Source of the DNA: Salvelinus alpinus
Lineage: Eukaryota > Chordata > Actinopteri > Salmoniformes > Salmonidae
Length of the DNA stretch: 64,000 bases
Assembly (NCBI RefSeq): GCF_045679555.1
Contig: NC_092091.1
Span: 68,762,314 to 68,826,313 of the forward strand
Reading direction: 5' to 3'
Every line of letters begins with the position of its first letter. Within the stretch, counting starts at the first letter, position 1. The notes beneath the pieces are model-generated. The model was given only the letters and a program-made list of their open reading frames with translations. It did no database searches and was not told the origin of the DNA. A program made the translations under genes and the position numbers. Below, one piece after another: positions 30,401 to 41,714 of this stretch.

Positions 30401-31601
30401 GCCCGCTTGGAGTTTGCCAAAAGGCACCTAAAGGACTCTCAGACCATGAGAAACAAGATTCTCTGGTCTGATGAAACCAAGATTGAACTCTTTGGCCTGA
30501 ATGCCAAGCGTCATGTCTGGAGGAAACCTGGCACCATCCCTACGGTGAAGCATGGTGGTGGCAGCATGCTGTGGGGATGTTTTTCAGCGGCAGGGACTGG
30601 GAGAGAGATCCTTGATGAAAACCTGCTCAGGACCTCAGACTGGGGCGAAGGTTCACCTTCCAACAGGAAAATGACCCTAAGCACACAGCCAAGACAACAC
30701 AGGAGTAGCTTTGGGACAAGTCTCTGAAAGTCCTTGATAGGCCCTGCCAGAGCCCGGACTTGAACCCGATCAAACATCTCTGGAGAGACCTGAAAATAGC
30801 TGTGCAGCGACGCTCCCCATCCAACCTGACAGAGCTTGAGAGGATTTGCAGAGAAGAATGGGATAGACTCCCCAAATACAGGTGTGCCAAGATTGTAGCG
30901 TCATAGCCAAGAAGAATCAAGACTGTAATCACTGCCAAAGGTGCTTCAACAAAGTACTGATTAAAGGGTCTGAATACTTATGTAATACACAATTCAATCC
31001 ATTTTTATAATAAAGCTGTAACGTAACATAATGTGGAAAAAGTCAAGGGGTCGGAAGTACTTTCCGAATTCACTGTAATTCTCCCCGAGCTGAGGTTGAC
31101 TTGAGAGCTTTATTGCTTTTTAAAAGGACAGTTGTGCATTCATCCACCAGAGAGCTCCATTGTGGCGGCAATTGTTTTTGCATCGGGTTTGTATAGATAC
31201 CATTGCATCTCATGCCTAAACTATCCTACCAAACTAAAGTCAACGGTATTAAAAAAAAGTACTGTTTCTCCGTCATCCATTTTGCCATAATCGTTAAAGT
31301 AGATCTATGTTCACTGGCTTCTTCCTCTATGAATGTCCCCGTTTCTCTAGAATCCCGTGACCGACCCAGGTTCCGGTTCCTGCGTGGTCCAAAAGAGGCT
31401 GCGGCCGCCATCAGAGGGGTCCTATCTGCTGACCCCAGGTCAGTGTATCGGAGGAGCCGCTGTAAGGACAGACTCTTCTTCTTCACCTTGGACACGGCAG
31501 ACATCACCTGCTGGTTCGGACAGGGCTTCGCTGAGGTGCTCCGGGTCAGACTCGTGGCCGTTGGAAAAGAACTGGCCGTTGGAAAAGAACTGGCCAGCTG
31601 A
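27408..31601 (+). CDS. trmo: tRNA (adenine(37)-N6)-methyltransferase, TrmO family
   Basis: Six exons join in phase to 487 aa: 27408-27493, 27635-27780, 28091-28265, 28539-28696, 29006-29653 and 31351-31601 (TGA stop). The start is [15 protein letters not shown], followed by a short coiled-coil-like N-terminus. The TrmO beta-barrel domain begins at [10 protein letters not shown] (about residue 83). It contains the signature STRSPHRPN (about residues 167-175), which forms the SAM site in this family. A vertebrate-specific insert comes next. The C-terminal domain at about 405-487 carries RFLRGPKEA and DPRSVYRR. TrmO uses SAM to methylate t6A37 of tRNA to m6t6A next to the anticodon. The human protein has 441 aa; this one is longer mainly in exon 5. 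The last intron holds a Tc1-like element. The C-terminus carries a tandem duplication, AVGKEL twice. A poly(A) signal AATAAA is near 31683. Confidence 0.93.
29663..31075 (+). mobile_element. Tc1-like transposon in trmo intron 5, broken transposase
   Basis: Inverted ends ('gggaaagtattcagacccctt' at the left, 'aaggggtcggaagtacttt' at the right) are flanked by TA at 29661-29662 and 31076-31077. The + strand at 30161-30727 encodes transposase with [16 protein letters not shown], the first catalytic aspartate in [13 protein letters not shown], and [31 protein letters not shown] follows in another frame at about 30740-30800. The gene is frameshifted and dead. The host exons on both sides are intact, so it should simply be spliced out. 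Confidence 0.93.
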
Positions 31602-31689
31602 ATGGTTCAGGTTCTATATGATCCTAATGGTTCTGGTTCTATGGATTGATTTTGGAATCTGAGAAAATATGAATATTTAACTAAATAAA

Positions 31690-32530
31690 TGCAATGTTAT
31701 AAACAACTGTTATTAAAACATGGATTTTTTCATTTTTCCTGTAAAGATAGAGTGCTTGTTGAAATGGTTGGTTATACCGTATGATCGTAACACTTTATTT
31801 GACTAAGTAAGTTACATTATAGAGTATTTATCCCAAGCACCTCTAGGCTGGAAGAGAGCACCTCGGTACACTGCAGTGCACACTATCACTTATCAGATGG
31901 AATCTTTACGGTTGAGTTCTGTTTAGTAAAGGTAGTGAACAGGCCTTTACTATCTAAGTTAGATTGTTGCACAGTTTTAATATCGACTCCGCAATGATAG
32001 GATATGGATTCCAAAATTGCTTCCAGTATTTCCCTTGACCTTTGTCAACCTCTCAGTTTTAGTAATCCAATGTCCAGTACAAAGTCTTTTAAATTCAGGG
32101 ATTTATATTGGGAACTTAATTGCCCTCTGTCTATATCCAGTGTGACAAGTCTGTGGGATTGGTCAACTTGTCATTGTTGGATGGAGGGGGCCTTCCATTG
32201 CCTGGCATAGATTTACTACTAGAACCACTCCCCTTTCCAATAGCAACAGCAAATCACTCTTTCACACCACTACTTTGTATTCTTGTGAGTGTGTGTGTGA
32301 GACAGGGTTGGAGGCTCGGAGTCACACACACAGTGGGTATTTTCGTTTGAGGAGACGATGTTTTTAAGGTCAGCAAATTACAACTAATTAATAGTGTGTT
32401 GTTAAATTGGATGTAGAGTTCACTGAACAGAGAGAAAACAACAACGCCTAGAGCAGTTGATTTGAATTGCCTAATGGGACCACTGAATCGCCACCTGGCT
32501 ATGTTAAAGGCTGACTTCATCCTCCAAGCA
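31690..32530. other. Intergenic between trmo and the Harbinger pair
   Basis: No gene or element was recognised. Open frames here are short and lack any family motif. Confidence 0.4.
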
Positions 32531-33661
32531 CTGGGGCCTGTTGCACAAAACTAGGATAAGGGATTAAGCCAGGATATCTTGGTGATCCTGGCTCAATTGA
32601 TCCGTAATCCGGTTGCACTAAAGATGGATAGGGGGCAGGAGGATATGTTATGGTATAAATTACCATGGAGATTTATTCTGTGGAGCTAGCCTGCTCCAGA
32701 CCAGGCTAAATTCCAGGATCTATTTAATCTCATCCCTAATGTCAGTCAGCAGTCACCACAAATGGAAACCAATAGTTATTTCACTGCTCACTATACATTG
32801 TTATCACATATAACTAGACCCACTGTTATTATTTAAACGTTTGTGATCATTAATTTCAATGATTTTGGATAAAAAATGATTTTTAGATGATGTTGCTATC
32901 ATTAGATAATTTACAGTTTCCCATAGACTATAAGGCTATATATAAAATGATAGAATATTAGGGCCACAGAGGGGAAAAAAACACAAGTCATAATATTGTA
33001 ACCAGTTGTTTTAAAGGAGGACAGTTGTTAAAATGACAGATGTGGGGCATTTCGTGAAATTGTACTTCAGTATGGTTTCATAAACAAAGACATGCTGATG
33101 TGCCAGAATATTAAGTATCACATTGTCATAAGTATCAAAACTGTAAAAACAATATGTAGCTTTTCTGCAGAAAGAACCAGCCTCATAAATTTATGACTTT
33201 ATCCTTTTTCTTCAGTGTGGCCCTAGTACTCTGTCATATAAACAAATACACATTCCATATGAATATAAAAACACAATGTGTAACATTATGTTCCTTTATT
33301 GAATAAGGACAAAACAAAGCAGGTAAACCATCAGCTCCTTTCGAAACTGAAGTCACAGTGACTCTACAAGATGGAAAGCACAGAATCCAAGCATATTATA
33401 CAAAATGATACATACACATTCAAAGGTCTGTATATAACACACCCTGCATGTCTGCACACTAAAATAAATGCAGGACAAATCCATACACATCAACTGAACA
33501 GACAAATGAATGGATGCAGTAGCCTCCCTGCAGCCTTGTATTACACACAGTATACCGCACAAACATCATAAGAGGCCAAATTCGTCAAAAAACGAACCCA
33601 AAAAAAACCAAATTCCTCTGCCACCGCAGGACATATTTAACCAAAATTGAAAGCACACATA

Positions 33662-34991
33662 CTAACTAAAATAATTCAACACATATTGGTCCCTCAGCAG
33701 CCGACCACTGTCGTCATCAGGGAAGATTGCCGGATTGTCCCAGTCCATGGCTGGTGGCACTCTGGGGGCCCTCTCCTTCCTCAGGCAGGCCACATTGTGG
33801 AGGACAGCACAAGCCACAGTAATATCACATGCCCTAACAGGGCTGACCCTTAATTTGTGAAGGCAGTGAAAGCGTGCCTTCAGGAGGCCAAAGGTCATTT
33901 CAACTCTGGCCCTGGTCCTGGCATGGGCATGGTTGTAGGCCTGCTGTGCTTCCTGGGGGTCTGTGAAAGGTGTCAGGAGAAAAGGCTGGCAGCCATACCC
34001 CCTGTCTCCCAGCAACACACCAGAGAATTCACCTGTCAACACAAAATCTCATCATTACTACCTCATAAACACAGTGATATTCTTGACACAGCCATGATGG
34101 TTATAAATAGGGGTTGTGTGGCTTACCTTGTGATAGGCACTGATAGATTTCAGAGGCCCGAAAGATTCTGGAGTCATGGACTGAGCCAGGCCATTTTGCC
34201 ACAACATTGCTGATCACACAGTCAGCATTGCAGACCATCTGAAATCATAAGATGAGGAATATTACACCAATCAATGCACATCACTGGCAATGCAGAGTGT
34301 TCGTCAATGGACAATATCAAAAAGTTATGTTCACCTGAACATTAATGCTGTGAAAGGATTTCCTATTCACAAAATCAGCCTCATGGGCACCTGAGGGGGC
34401 TTTTATCCTTATGTGTGTGCAGTCCACTGCACCAATGACATTGGGGAAACCTGTCACACAAAGTAATGAGTATCCTACTATGTGTTAACAGTTGTCCTGT
34501 AATTTGTAGATCCTCTTACCTGCAATCCTATAGAACTCCTCTTTGATGTCACAGAGTCTTCTGTGGCCAGGGAAGGAGATGAAGACATCTGCTAATGCTT
34601 TGATAGCCAGACACACACTCCTTATTGTGCGGCAAATTGTGGCCTTGTTCAGCTGTTCTGCATCCCCCACTGAGTACAGGAAGGCTCCACTAGCAAAAAA
34701 GCGCAAGGCCACACAAACCATTTGCTCCACACTCAGTGCATGGCTCCGTGCAGTGCGGTGCTTAATCCTGGGACCCAGTAGTCTGCATAGATACCTGATG
34801 CCATCTGCAGAAAACCTGTATCTTTCATATAGATGGTCATCAGGGAAGGCCAGTGGGTCCAACCGGTCCCTGAAGACCCTTTCTCGCCTGAAGGCTCTCC
34901 TCAGCACAAGTGCTTCTTCATCCACCACATCTCGCACGAATGGGCATGCCATTGTCAGAGCAGAAAGGAACACACAATTTTGGGCCTTCAT
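33662..34991 (-). CDS. Harbinger DDE transposase (HARBI1-like), copy 1
   Basis: Four minus-strand exons, 34520-34991, 34335-34450, 34127-34238 and 33662-34032, join in phase to 356 aa, starting at MKAQNCV (a second in-frame ATG, MACPFVR, is 13 codons later). The family's catalytic triad is visible: Asp in [10 protein letters not shown], Asp in GSVHDSRIF and Glu in [16 protein letters not shown]1-type motifs [14 protein letters not shown] and CAVLHNVA are also present. Harbinger transposases cut and paste DNA as nucleases but need the Myb-like partner for nuclear import and end binding. There are no stops or frameshifts. The protein appears identical in copy 2. Confidence 0.92.
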
Positions 34992-35172
34992 ATAGGCTAG
35001 TGGCCACACCTGGTGCTGGGGGGGTGGGCAAAAGAGGGCGATGCCTTATAACGATGACTTGGTTGTACTGATTGCTGGGAAAATAAAAAAAACCTTAGAA
35101 AGATGCCACCGTCCTGTGTGCTCACAATAAGAGCTCATATGTCATGGCTCACTTGACTTTACGAGAATATAC

Positions 35173-36312
35173 CTAATTTTTATTTTGAGCTGTGTCATCT
35201 TCTTGGAGCTGGGGGAGGAAAGAAAAATAATGATTAATACATTTGTGTTACAGTTAGCATACAGTGTACATTGAAGGCATATCTCACCTCCCTCTCAAGT
35301 TTTTTTATTTCAAGGTCCAGTTTCCTAATTGTCCTCTTTTTTATTTCGGACTCCAGTGCAAGATTTTCCATCTTTTTCTTCTTGTACTGAATGTCTATGT
35401 CTGCCAGTTCTATTTGGCGCCGGAGGTGGTTGCCATACAACTTTCTGATAGCTTGTGAGCTCTGTGAACACAATACAATTAGCGCAGCTGGAATTTGGCA
35501 GGATGTGGTGTCCTTTTATTAATACGCACTATGTTGCCAGGCTGGTTTTCCCACTGTATAGCATCTGGGTCCTGTAAAAGAAATTAGATTTTTTGATTTT
35601 GATGAGGACTCCTCACCATTGTAGAGTAAATAGTACTTTCACAGTCTTAACATGATACCTCATGCCTTCTGGAATCCAGAGAGATGGTCTCCTCCTCATC
35701 ATCGTCTCCATCATGTGCTGTTGCTGCTGCACTGGGGCCTTCACCCTATCACATTTAATCGGATTCATATTGAAGCTAGTAGACAAGACATGCCAGGCCT
35801 ACAGTATGCCTTTGATGGAGTACTCACTGGATCAGCATCGTCTGGTGCTTGTGCTGGTGGCTCTTACAGGAACACAGTGCTGCCAGACACTGCAAGGCAA
35901 TAGGTAAACCAAAGTCAGACAGTCCAAATTGATTCAATATGAATGTGGTTGTATCCCATGTAGAGATGGAAGGACATACCTTGAATGAAGCGGGTGGCAT
36001 CTTGGGAGGAACCTATGCTCGTCTCTTTCCCCCCAGGGATCCCCTCTAAGACGGGCCTGCCTTTATTTAGCTCCAAGGCCATGTCCTCTGCTGGGGTAAG
36101 GTCAGCCTTTGGTGACCCACCACCCGTGCCTTGTCTGTGGGTATTCTTTTTCACTGCTAAAACAGTACAGACAATGTGTGAGCAGGCACCTTCTGGGTAC
36201 AATATATGCTTGTGCTTTGTTAAATATTAGTCAGGGACCATACCATTCTGCAGAATGTTCTTGTATTTGATTTTGACCTGCTGCCATGTCCGTTTTGGCC
36301 CGTTCATGTTTA

Positions 36313-36378
<66 letters not shown>

Positions 36379-36797
36379 TTAATGGAGTCACACTGCAAAA
36401 AATTACTTGGTATTTTTGTCTTGTTTTCAGTAAAAATATCAAAAAATGTATCATGGCTTTATACAGTGTGATGGAGTTACTTTACACAATTTCACTCATA
36501 TCTGCAGTGCATTTCAATTAAAAATTTAACCGTTTCATAATTACAGTACAACTGCATTTTTGGAGATGTGAATTAAATATTTGAATTGTAATTGTGATGT
36601 TTCAGCGGAGCGGTGAGTGTGTAATTGTGCACTACTTACGCATTCAGGCGGTCTGCAATACTTTGCCACGCTTTTTCTCTTTGCTTTATCACTGTGGCGG
36701 TGTTGCCTTTCTTCTTAATTATATCTTTTACCTCCTCGTATGCCTCCATGAGGATTTGTGCTTCCGACGGGGAAAAGTACGCGGCTCTAGTTGCCAT
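35173..36797 (-). CDS. Harbinger Myb/SANT-like DNA-binding protein, copy 1
   Basis: Eight minus-strand exons join in phase to about 268 aa: 36640-36797, 36244-36314, 35980-36156, 35828-35889, 35659-35745, 35530-35571, 35288-35461 and 35173-35208 (TAG). The N-terminus (FSPSEAQILMEAY to QQVKIKYKNILQN, residues 8-76) is a Myb/SANT-like trihelix domain. The middle is acidic and low complexity. The C-terminus (residues 198-268) is a charged coiled coil (IRKLYGNHLRRQIELADIDI, then many Lys/Glu). In this transposon group the protein binds the element ends and carries the transposase into the nucleus. It differs from copy 2 at a few residues, for example Glu for Lys in EAYEEVK. Confidence 0.88.
36317..36376. 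repeat. (CA)n microsatellite in Harbinger copy 1
   Basis: About 30 CA units lie in intron 1 of the Myb-like gene, next to the exon 2 acceptor. Confidence 0.95.
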
Positions 36798-37021
36798 GGT
36801 AAATCAGTTAATCTGTGATCTGTGGCGGGGTCTATTTGAGTGAGCCGTGAGCGCGCACCTATCCAGGATTGGTTTCACCTGGCTTAATGAATCCGTGTCT
36901 GCTCATCCTGGCTTGGTCTTTGTGCAACCAATTAAGCCTGGACGCACATGTTTTGGCTTCATTGAGCTCAGCTGAGTCATTTATCCCGGATGTCTTAATT
37001 CTACTTTTGTGCAACAGGCCC

Positions 37022-37215
37022 CTGGACTCATCTGCATCTGATGCTCGACCTCAATGCATCTGATCACACTCGGTGACTAGAATTAGCGTTTTAACGCGGA
37101 CTCAGGTAGGTAACGGTCCTGATCAATGACCTGCTGTGTCTGTATTAAAACGTTAATTCTAATCATCGAGTGGGACAGATGCATTGAGGTGAGGATTAGA
37201 TGCAGATGAGACCTG
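37022..37215. repeat. Imperfect palindrome between the two Harbinger copies
   Basis: The left arm (37022-37094, CTGGACTCATCTGCATCTG onward) is mirrored by the right arm (37144-37215, read in reverse CAGGTCTCATCTGCATCTA onward). Both end at TTTTAA. Arm identity by eye is about 86% over 73 bp. A 49-bp loop separates them. The arms begin exactly at the CWG triplets that flank the Harbinger copies, and the outer flanks of the pair share no further homology. Confidence 0.9.
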
Positions 37216-37439
37216 GGGCCTGTTGCACAAAAGTAGAATTAAGACATCCGGGATAAATGACTCAGCTGAGCTCAATGAAGCCAAAACATGTGCGTCCAGG
37301 CTTAATTGGTTGCACAAAGACCAAGCCAGGATGAGCAGACACGGATTCATTAAGCCAGGTGAAACCAATCCTGGATAGGTGCGCGCTCACGGCTCACTCA
37401 AATAGACCCCGCCACAGATCACAGATTAACTGATTTACC

Positions 37440-37858
37440 ATGGCAACTAGAGCCGCGTACTTTTCCCCGTCGGAAGCACAAATCCTCATGGAGGCATACA
37501 AGGAGGTAAAAGATATAATTAAGAAGAAAGGCAACACCGCCACAGTGATAAAGCAAAGAGAAAAAGCGTGGCAAAGTATTGCAGACCGCCTGAATGCGTA
37601 AGTAGTGCACAATTACACACTCACCGCTCCGCTGAAACATCACAATTACAATTCAAATATTTAATTCACATCTCCAAAAATGCAGTTGTACTGTAATTAT
37701 GAAACGGTTAAATTTTTAATTGAAATGCACTGCAGATATGAGTGCAATTGTGTAAAGTAACTCCATCACACTGTATAAAGCTATGATACATTTTTTGATA
37801 TTTTTACTGAAAACAAGACAAAAATACCAAGTAATTTTTTGCAGTGTGACTCCATTAA

Positions 37859-37932
<74 letters not shown>

Positions 37933-39072
37933 TAAACATGAACGGGCCAAAACGGACATGGCAGCAGGTCAAAATCAAATACAAGAACATTCTGCAGAAT
38001 GGTATGGTCCCTGACTAATATTTAACAAAGCACAAGCATATATTGTACCCAGAAGGTGCCTGCTCACACATTGTCTGTACTGTTTTAGCAGTGAAAAAGA
38101 ATACCCACAGACAAGGCACGGGTGGTGGGTCACCAAAGGCTGACCTTACCCCAGCAGAGGACATGGCCTTGGAGCTAAATAAAGGCAGGCCCGTCTTAGA
38201 GGGGATCCCTGGGGGGAAAGAGACGAGCATAGGTTCCTCCCAAGATGCCACCCGCTTCATTCAAGGTATGTCCTTCCATCTCTACATGGGATACAACCAC
38301 ATTCATATTGAATCAATTTGGACTGTCTGACTTTGGTTTACCTATTGCCTTGCAGTGTCTGGCAGCACTGTGTTCCTGTTAGAGCCACCAGCACAAGCAC
38401 CAGACGATGCTGATCCAGTGAGTACTCCATCAAAGGCATACTGTAGGCCTGGCATGTCTTGTCTACTAGCTTCAATATGAATCCGATTAAATGTGATAGG
38501 GTGAAGGCCCCAGTGCAGCAGCAACAGCACATAATGGAGACGATGATGAGGAGGAGACCATCTCTCTGGATTCCAGAAGGCATGAGGTATCATGTTAAGA
38601 CTGTGAAAGTACTATTTACTCTACAATGGTGAGGAGTCCTCATCAAAATCAAAAAATCTAATTTCTTTTACAGGACCCAGATGCTATACAGTGGGAAAAC
38701 CAGCCTGGCAACATAGTGCGTATTAATAAAAGGACACCACATCCTGCCAAATTCCAGCTGCGCTAATTGTATTGTGTTCACAGAGCTCACAAGCTATCAG
38801 AAAGTTGTATGGCAACCACCTCCGGCGCCAAATAGAACTGGCAGACATAGACATTCAGTACAAGAAGAAAAAGATGGAAAATCTTGCACTGGAGTCCGAA
38901 ATAAAAAAGAGGACAATTAGGAAACTGGACCTTGAAATAAAAAAACTTGAGAGGGAGGTGAGATATGCCTTCAATGTACACTGTATGCTAACTGTAACAC
39001 AAATGTATTAATCATTATTTTTCTTTCCTCCCCCAGCTCCAAGAAGATGACACAGCTCAAAATAAAAATTAG
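37440..39072 (+). CDS. Harbinger Myb/SANT-like DNA-binding protein, copy 2
   Basis: Eight exons join in phase to 268 aa: 37440-37597, 37931-38001, 38089-38265, 38356-38417, 38500-38586, 38674-38715, 38784-38957 and 39037-39072 (TAG). All have GT donors and AG acceptors. The first two exons make the Myb/SANT-like domain, including REKAWQSIADRLN and RTWQQVKIKYKN, with tryptophans in the usual positions. The acidic middle includes PDDADP and GDDDEEETISLD. The last two exons form the charged coiled coil. The start is the first ATG after the terminal repeat, in a good context (accATGG). There are no stops or frameshifts. Confidence 0.88.
37861..37928. repeat. (GT)n microsatellite in Harbinger copy 2
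   Basis: 34 GT units abut the exon 2 acceptor of the Myb-like gene. The partner run in copy 1 is 8 bp shorter. Confidence 0.95.
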
Positions 39073-39253
39073 GTATATTCTCGTAAAGTCAAGTGAGCCA
39101 TGACATATGAGCTCTTATTGTGAGCACACAGGACGGTGGCATCTTTCTAAGGTTTTTTTTATTTTCCCAGCAATCAGTACAACCAAGTCATCGTTATAAG
39201 GCATCGCCCTCTTTTGCCCACCCCCCCAGCACCAGGTGTGGCCACTAGCCTAT

Positions 39254-40583
39254 ATGAAGGCCCAAAATTGTGTGTTCCTTTCTGCTCTGACAATGGCATG
39301 CCCATTCGTGCGAGATGTGGTGGATGAAGAAGCACTTGTGCTGAGGAGAGCCTTCAGGCGAGAAAGGGTCTTCAGGGACCGGTTGGACCCACTGGCCTTC
39401 CCTGATGACCATCTATATGAAAGATACAGGTTTTCTGCAGATGGCATCAGGTATCTATGCAGACTACTGGGTCCCAGGATTAAGCACCGCACTGCACGGA
39501 GCCATGCACTGAGTGTGGAGCAAATGGTTTGTGTGGCCTTGCGCTTTTTTGCTAGTGGAGCCTTCCTGTACTCAGTGGGGGATGCAGAACAGCTGAACAA
39601 GGCCACAATTTGCCGCACAATAAGGAGTGTGTGTCTGGCTATCAAAGCATTAGCAGATGTCTTCATCTCCTTCCCTGGCCACAGAAGACTCTGTGACATC
39701 AAAGAGGAGTTCTATAGGATTGCAGGTAAGAGGATCTACAAATTACAGGACAACTGTTAACACATAGTAGGATACTCATTACTTTGTGTGACAGGTTTCC
39801 CCAATGTCATTGGTGCAGTGGACTGCACACACATAAGGATAAAAGCCCCCTCAGGTGCCCATGAGGCCGATTTTGTGAATAGGAAATCCTTTCACAGCAT
39901 TAATGTTCAGGTGAACATAACTTTTTGATATTGTCCATTGACGAACACTCTGCATTGCCAGTGATGTGCATTGATTGGTGTAATATTCCTCATCTTATGA
40001 TTTCAGATGGTCTGCAATGCTGACTGTGTGATCAGCAATGTTGTGGCAAAATGGCCTGGCTCAGTCCATGACTCCAGAATCTTTCGGGCCTCTGAAATCT
40101 ATCAGTGCCTATCACAAGGTAAGCCACACAACCCCTATTTATAACCATCATGGCTGTGTCAAGAATATCACTGTGTTTATGAGGTAGTAATGATGAGATT
40201 TTGTGTTGACAGGTGAATTCTCTGGTGTGTTGCTGGGAGACAGGGGGTATGGCTGCCAGCCTTTTCTCCTGACACCTTTCACAGACCCCCAGGAAGCACA
40301 GCAGGCCTACAACCATGCCCATGCCAGGACCAGGGCCAGAGTTGAAATGACCTTTGGCCTCCTGAAGGCACGCTTTCACTGCCTTCACAAATTAAGGGTC
40401 AGCCCTGTTAGGGCATGTGATATTACTGTGGCTTGTGCTGTCCTCCACAATGTGGCCTGCCTGAGGAAGGAGAGGGCCCCCAGAGTGCCACCAGCCATGG
40501 ACTGGGACAATCCGGCAATCTTCCCTGATGACGACAGTGGTCGGCTGCTGAGGGACCAATATGTGTTGAATTATTTTAGTTAG
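39254..40583 (+). CDS. Harbinger DDE transposase (HARBI1-like), copy 2
   Basis: Four exons, 39254-39725, 39795-39910, 40007-40118 and 40213-40583, join in phase to 356 aa. The N-terminal part ([20 protein letters not shown] and [18 protein letters not shown]) is the HARBI1 helical domain. The catalytic DDE residues are in AVDCTHI, SVHDSR and RVEMTFG. An acceptor-like CAG at 39226-39228 suggests the first coding exon is preceded by a 5' UTR exon. It lies about 180 bp downstream of the Myb-like gene on the same strand, the usual two-gene layout of Harbinger elements. It looks whole. Confidence 0.92.
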
Positions 40584-41714
40584 TATGTGTGCTTTCAATT
40601 TTGGTTAAATATGTCCTGCGGTGGCAGAGGAATTTGGGTTTTTTTGGGTTCGTTTTTTGACGAATTTGGCCTCTTATGATGTTTGTGCGGTATACTGTGT
40701 GTAATACAAGGCTGCAGGGAGGCTACTGCATCCATTCATTTGTCTGTTCAGTTGATGTGTATGGATTTGTCCTGCATTTATTTTAGTGTGCAGACATGCA
40801 GGGTGTGTTATATACAGACCTTTGAATGTGTATGTATCATTTTGTATAATATGCTTGGATTCTGTGCTTTCCATCTTGTAGAGTCACTGTGACTTCAGTT
40901 TCGAAAGGAGCTGATGGTTTACCTGCTTTGTTTTGTCCTTATTCAATAAAGGAACATAATGTTACACATTGTGTTTTTATATTCATATGGAATGTGTATT
41001 TGTTTATATGACAGAGTACTAGGGCCACACTGAAGAAAAAGGATAAAGTCATAAATTTATGAGGCTGGTTCTTTCTGCAGAAAAGCTACATATTGTTTTT
41101 ACAGTTTTGATACTTATGACAATGTGATACTTAATATTCTGGCACATCAGCATGTCTTTGTTTATGAAACCATACTGAAGTACAATTTCACGAAATGCCC
41201 CACATCTGTCATTTTAACAACTGTCCTCCTTTAAAACAACTGGTTACAATATTATGACTTGTGTTTTTTTCCCCTCTGTGGCCCTAATATTCTATCATTT
41301 TATATATAGCCTTATAGTCTATGGGAAACTGTAAATTATCTAATGATAGCAACATCATCTAAAAATCATTTTTTATCCAAAATCATTGAAATTAATGATC
41401 ACAAACGTTTAAATAATAACAGTGGGTCTAGTTATATGTGATAACAATGTATAGTGAGCAGTGAAATAACTATTGGTTTCCATTTGTGGTGACTGCTGAC
41501 TGACATTAGGGATGAGATTAAATAGATCCTGGAATTTAGCCTGGTCTGGAGCAGGCTAGCTCCACAGAATAAATCTCCATGGTAATTTATACCATAACAT
41601 ATCCTCCTGCCCCCTATCCATCTTTAGTGCAACCGGATTACGGATCAATTGAGCCAGGATCACCAAGATATCCTGGCTTAATCCCTTATCCTAGTTTTGT
41701 GCAACAGGCCCCTG

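Larger units (their letters stand above)
32534..37021 (-). mobile_element. PIF/Harbinger transposon, complete, copy 1
   Basis: The element has terminal inverted repeats GGGCCTGTTGCACAAAA at both ends and is flanked by CTG on each side (32531-32533 and 37022-37024). Read on the minus strand it carries the Myb-like gene first and the transposase gene second. It is 4488 bp. A three-base CWG target is known for the fish Harbinger3 group. The only length difference from copy 2 is a (CA)n run at about 36317-36376, 8 bp shorter than its partner. Second copies of the GTTGCAC end motif lie inside both ends and may be extra binding sites. Confidence 0.95.
37216..41711 (+). mobile_element. PIF/Harbinger transposon, complete, copy 2
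   Basis: Same structure as copy 1 in the opposite orientation, 4496 bp, with ends GGGCCTGTTGCACAAAA and CTG on both sides (37213-37215 and 41712-41714). I noticed about seven single-base differences from copy 1 in 4.5 kb, and an 8-bp difference in the GT run (37861-37928). The two copies are therefore about 99.8% identical. Confidence 0.95.

Noticed and set aside
31203-31350. Extension of the trmo last exon upstream of 31351
   Set aside because: The acceptor 'gtttctctag' at 31341-31350 restores the phase with exon 5. The upstream open frame is intronic.
34543-34995. 150-residue open frame opposite the Harbinger transposase (and its mirror at 39250-39702)
   Set aside because: It is an antisense shadow of the transposase exon, which carries the recognisable motifs.
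36227-36521. Histidine/threonine repeat open frames in the Harbinger copies
   Set aside because: They are translations of the (CA)n run in an intron of the Myb-like gene.
32534-41711. The Harbinger palindrome as a plain assembly artefact
   Set aside because: It cannot be excluded without reads, but scattered single-base differences, an 8-bp microsatellite difference and an 86%-identical spacer argue against a simple folded read.
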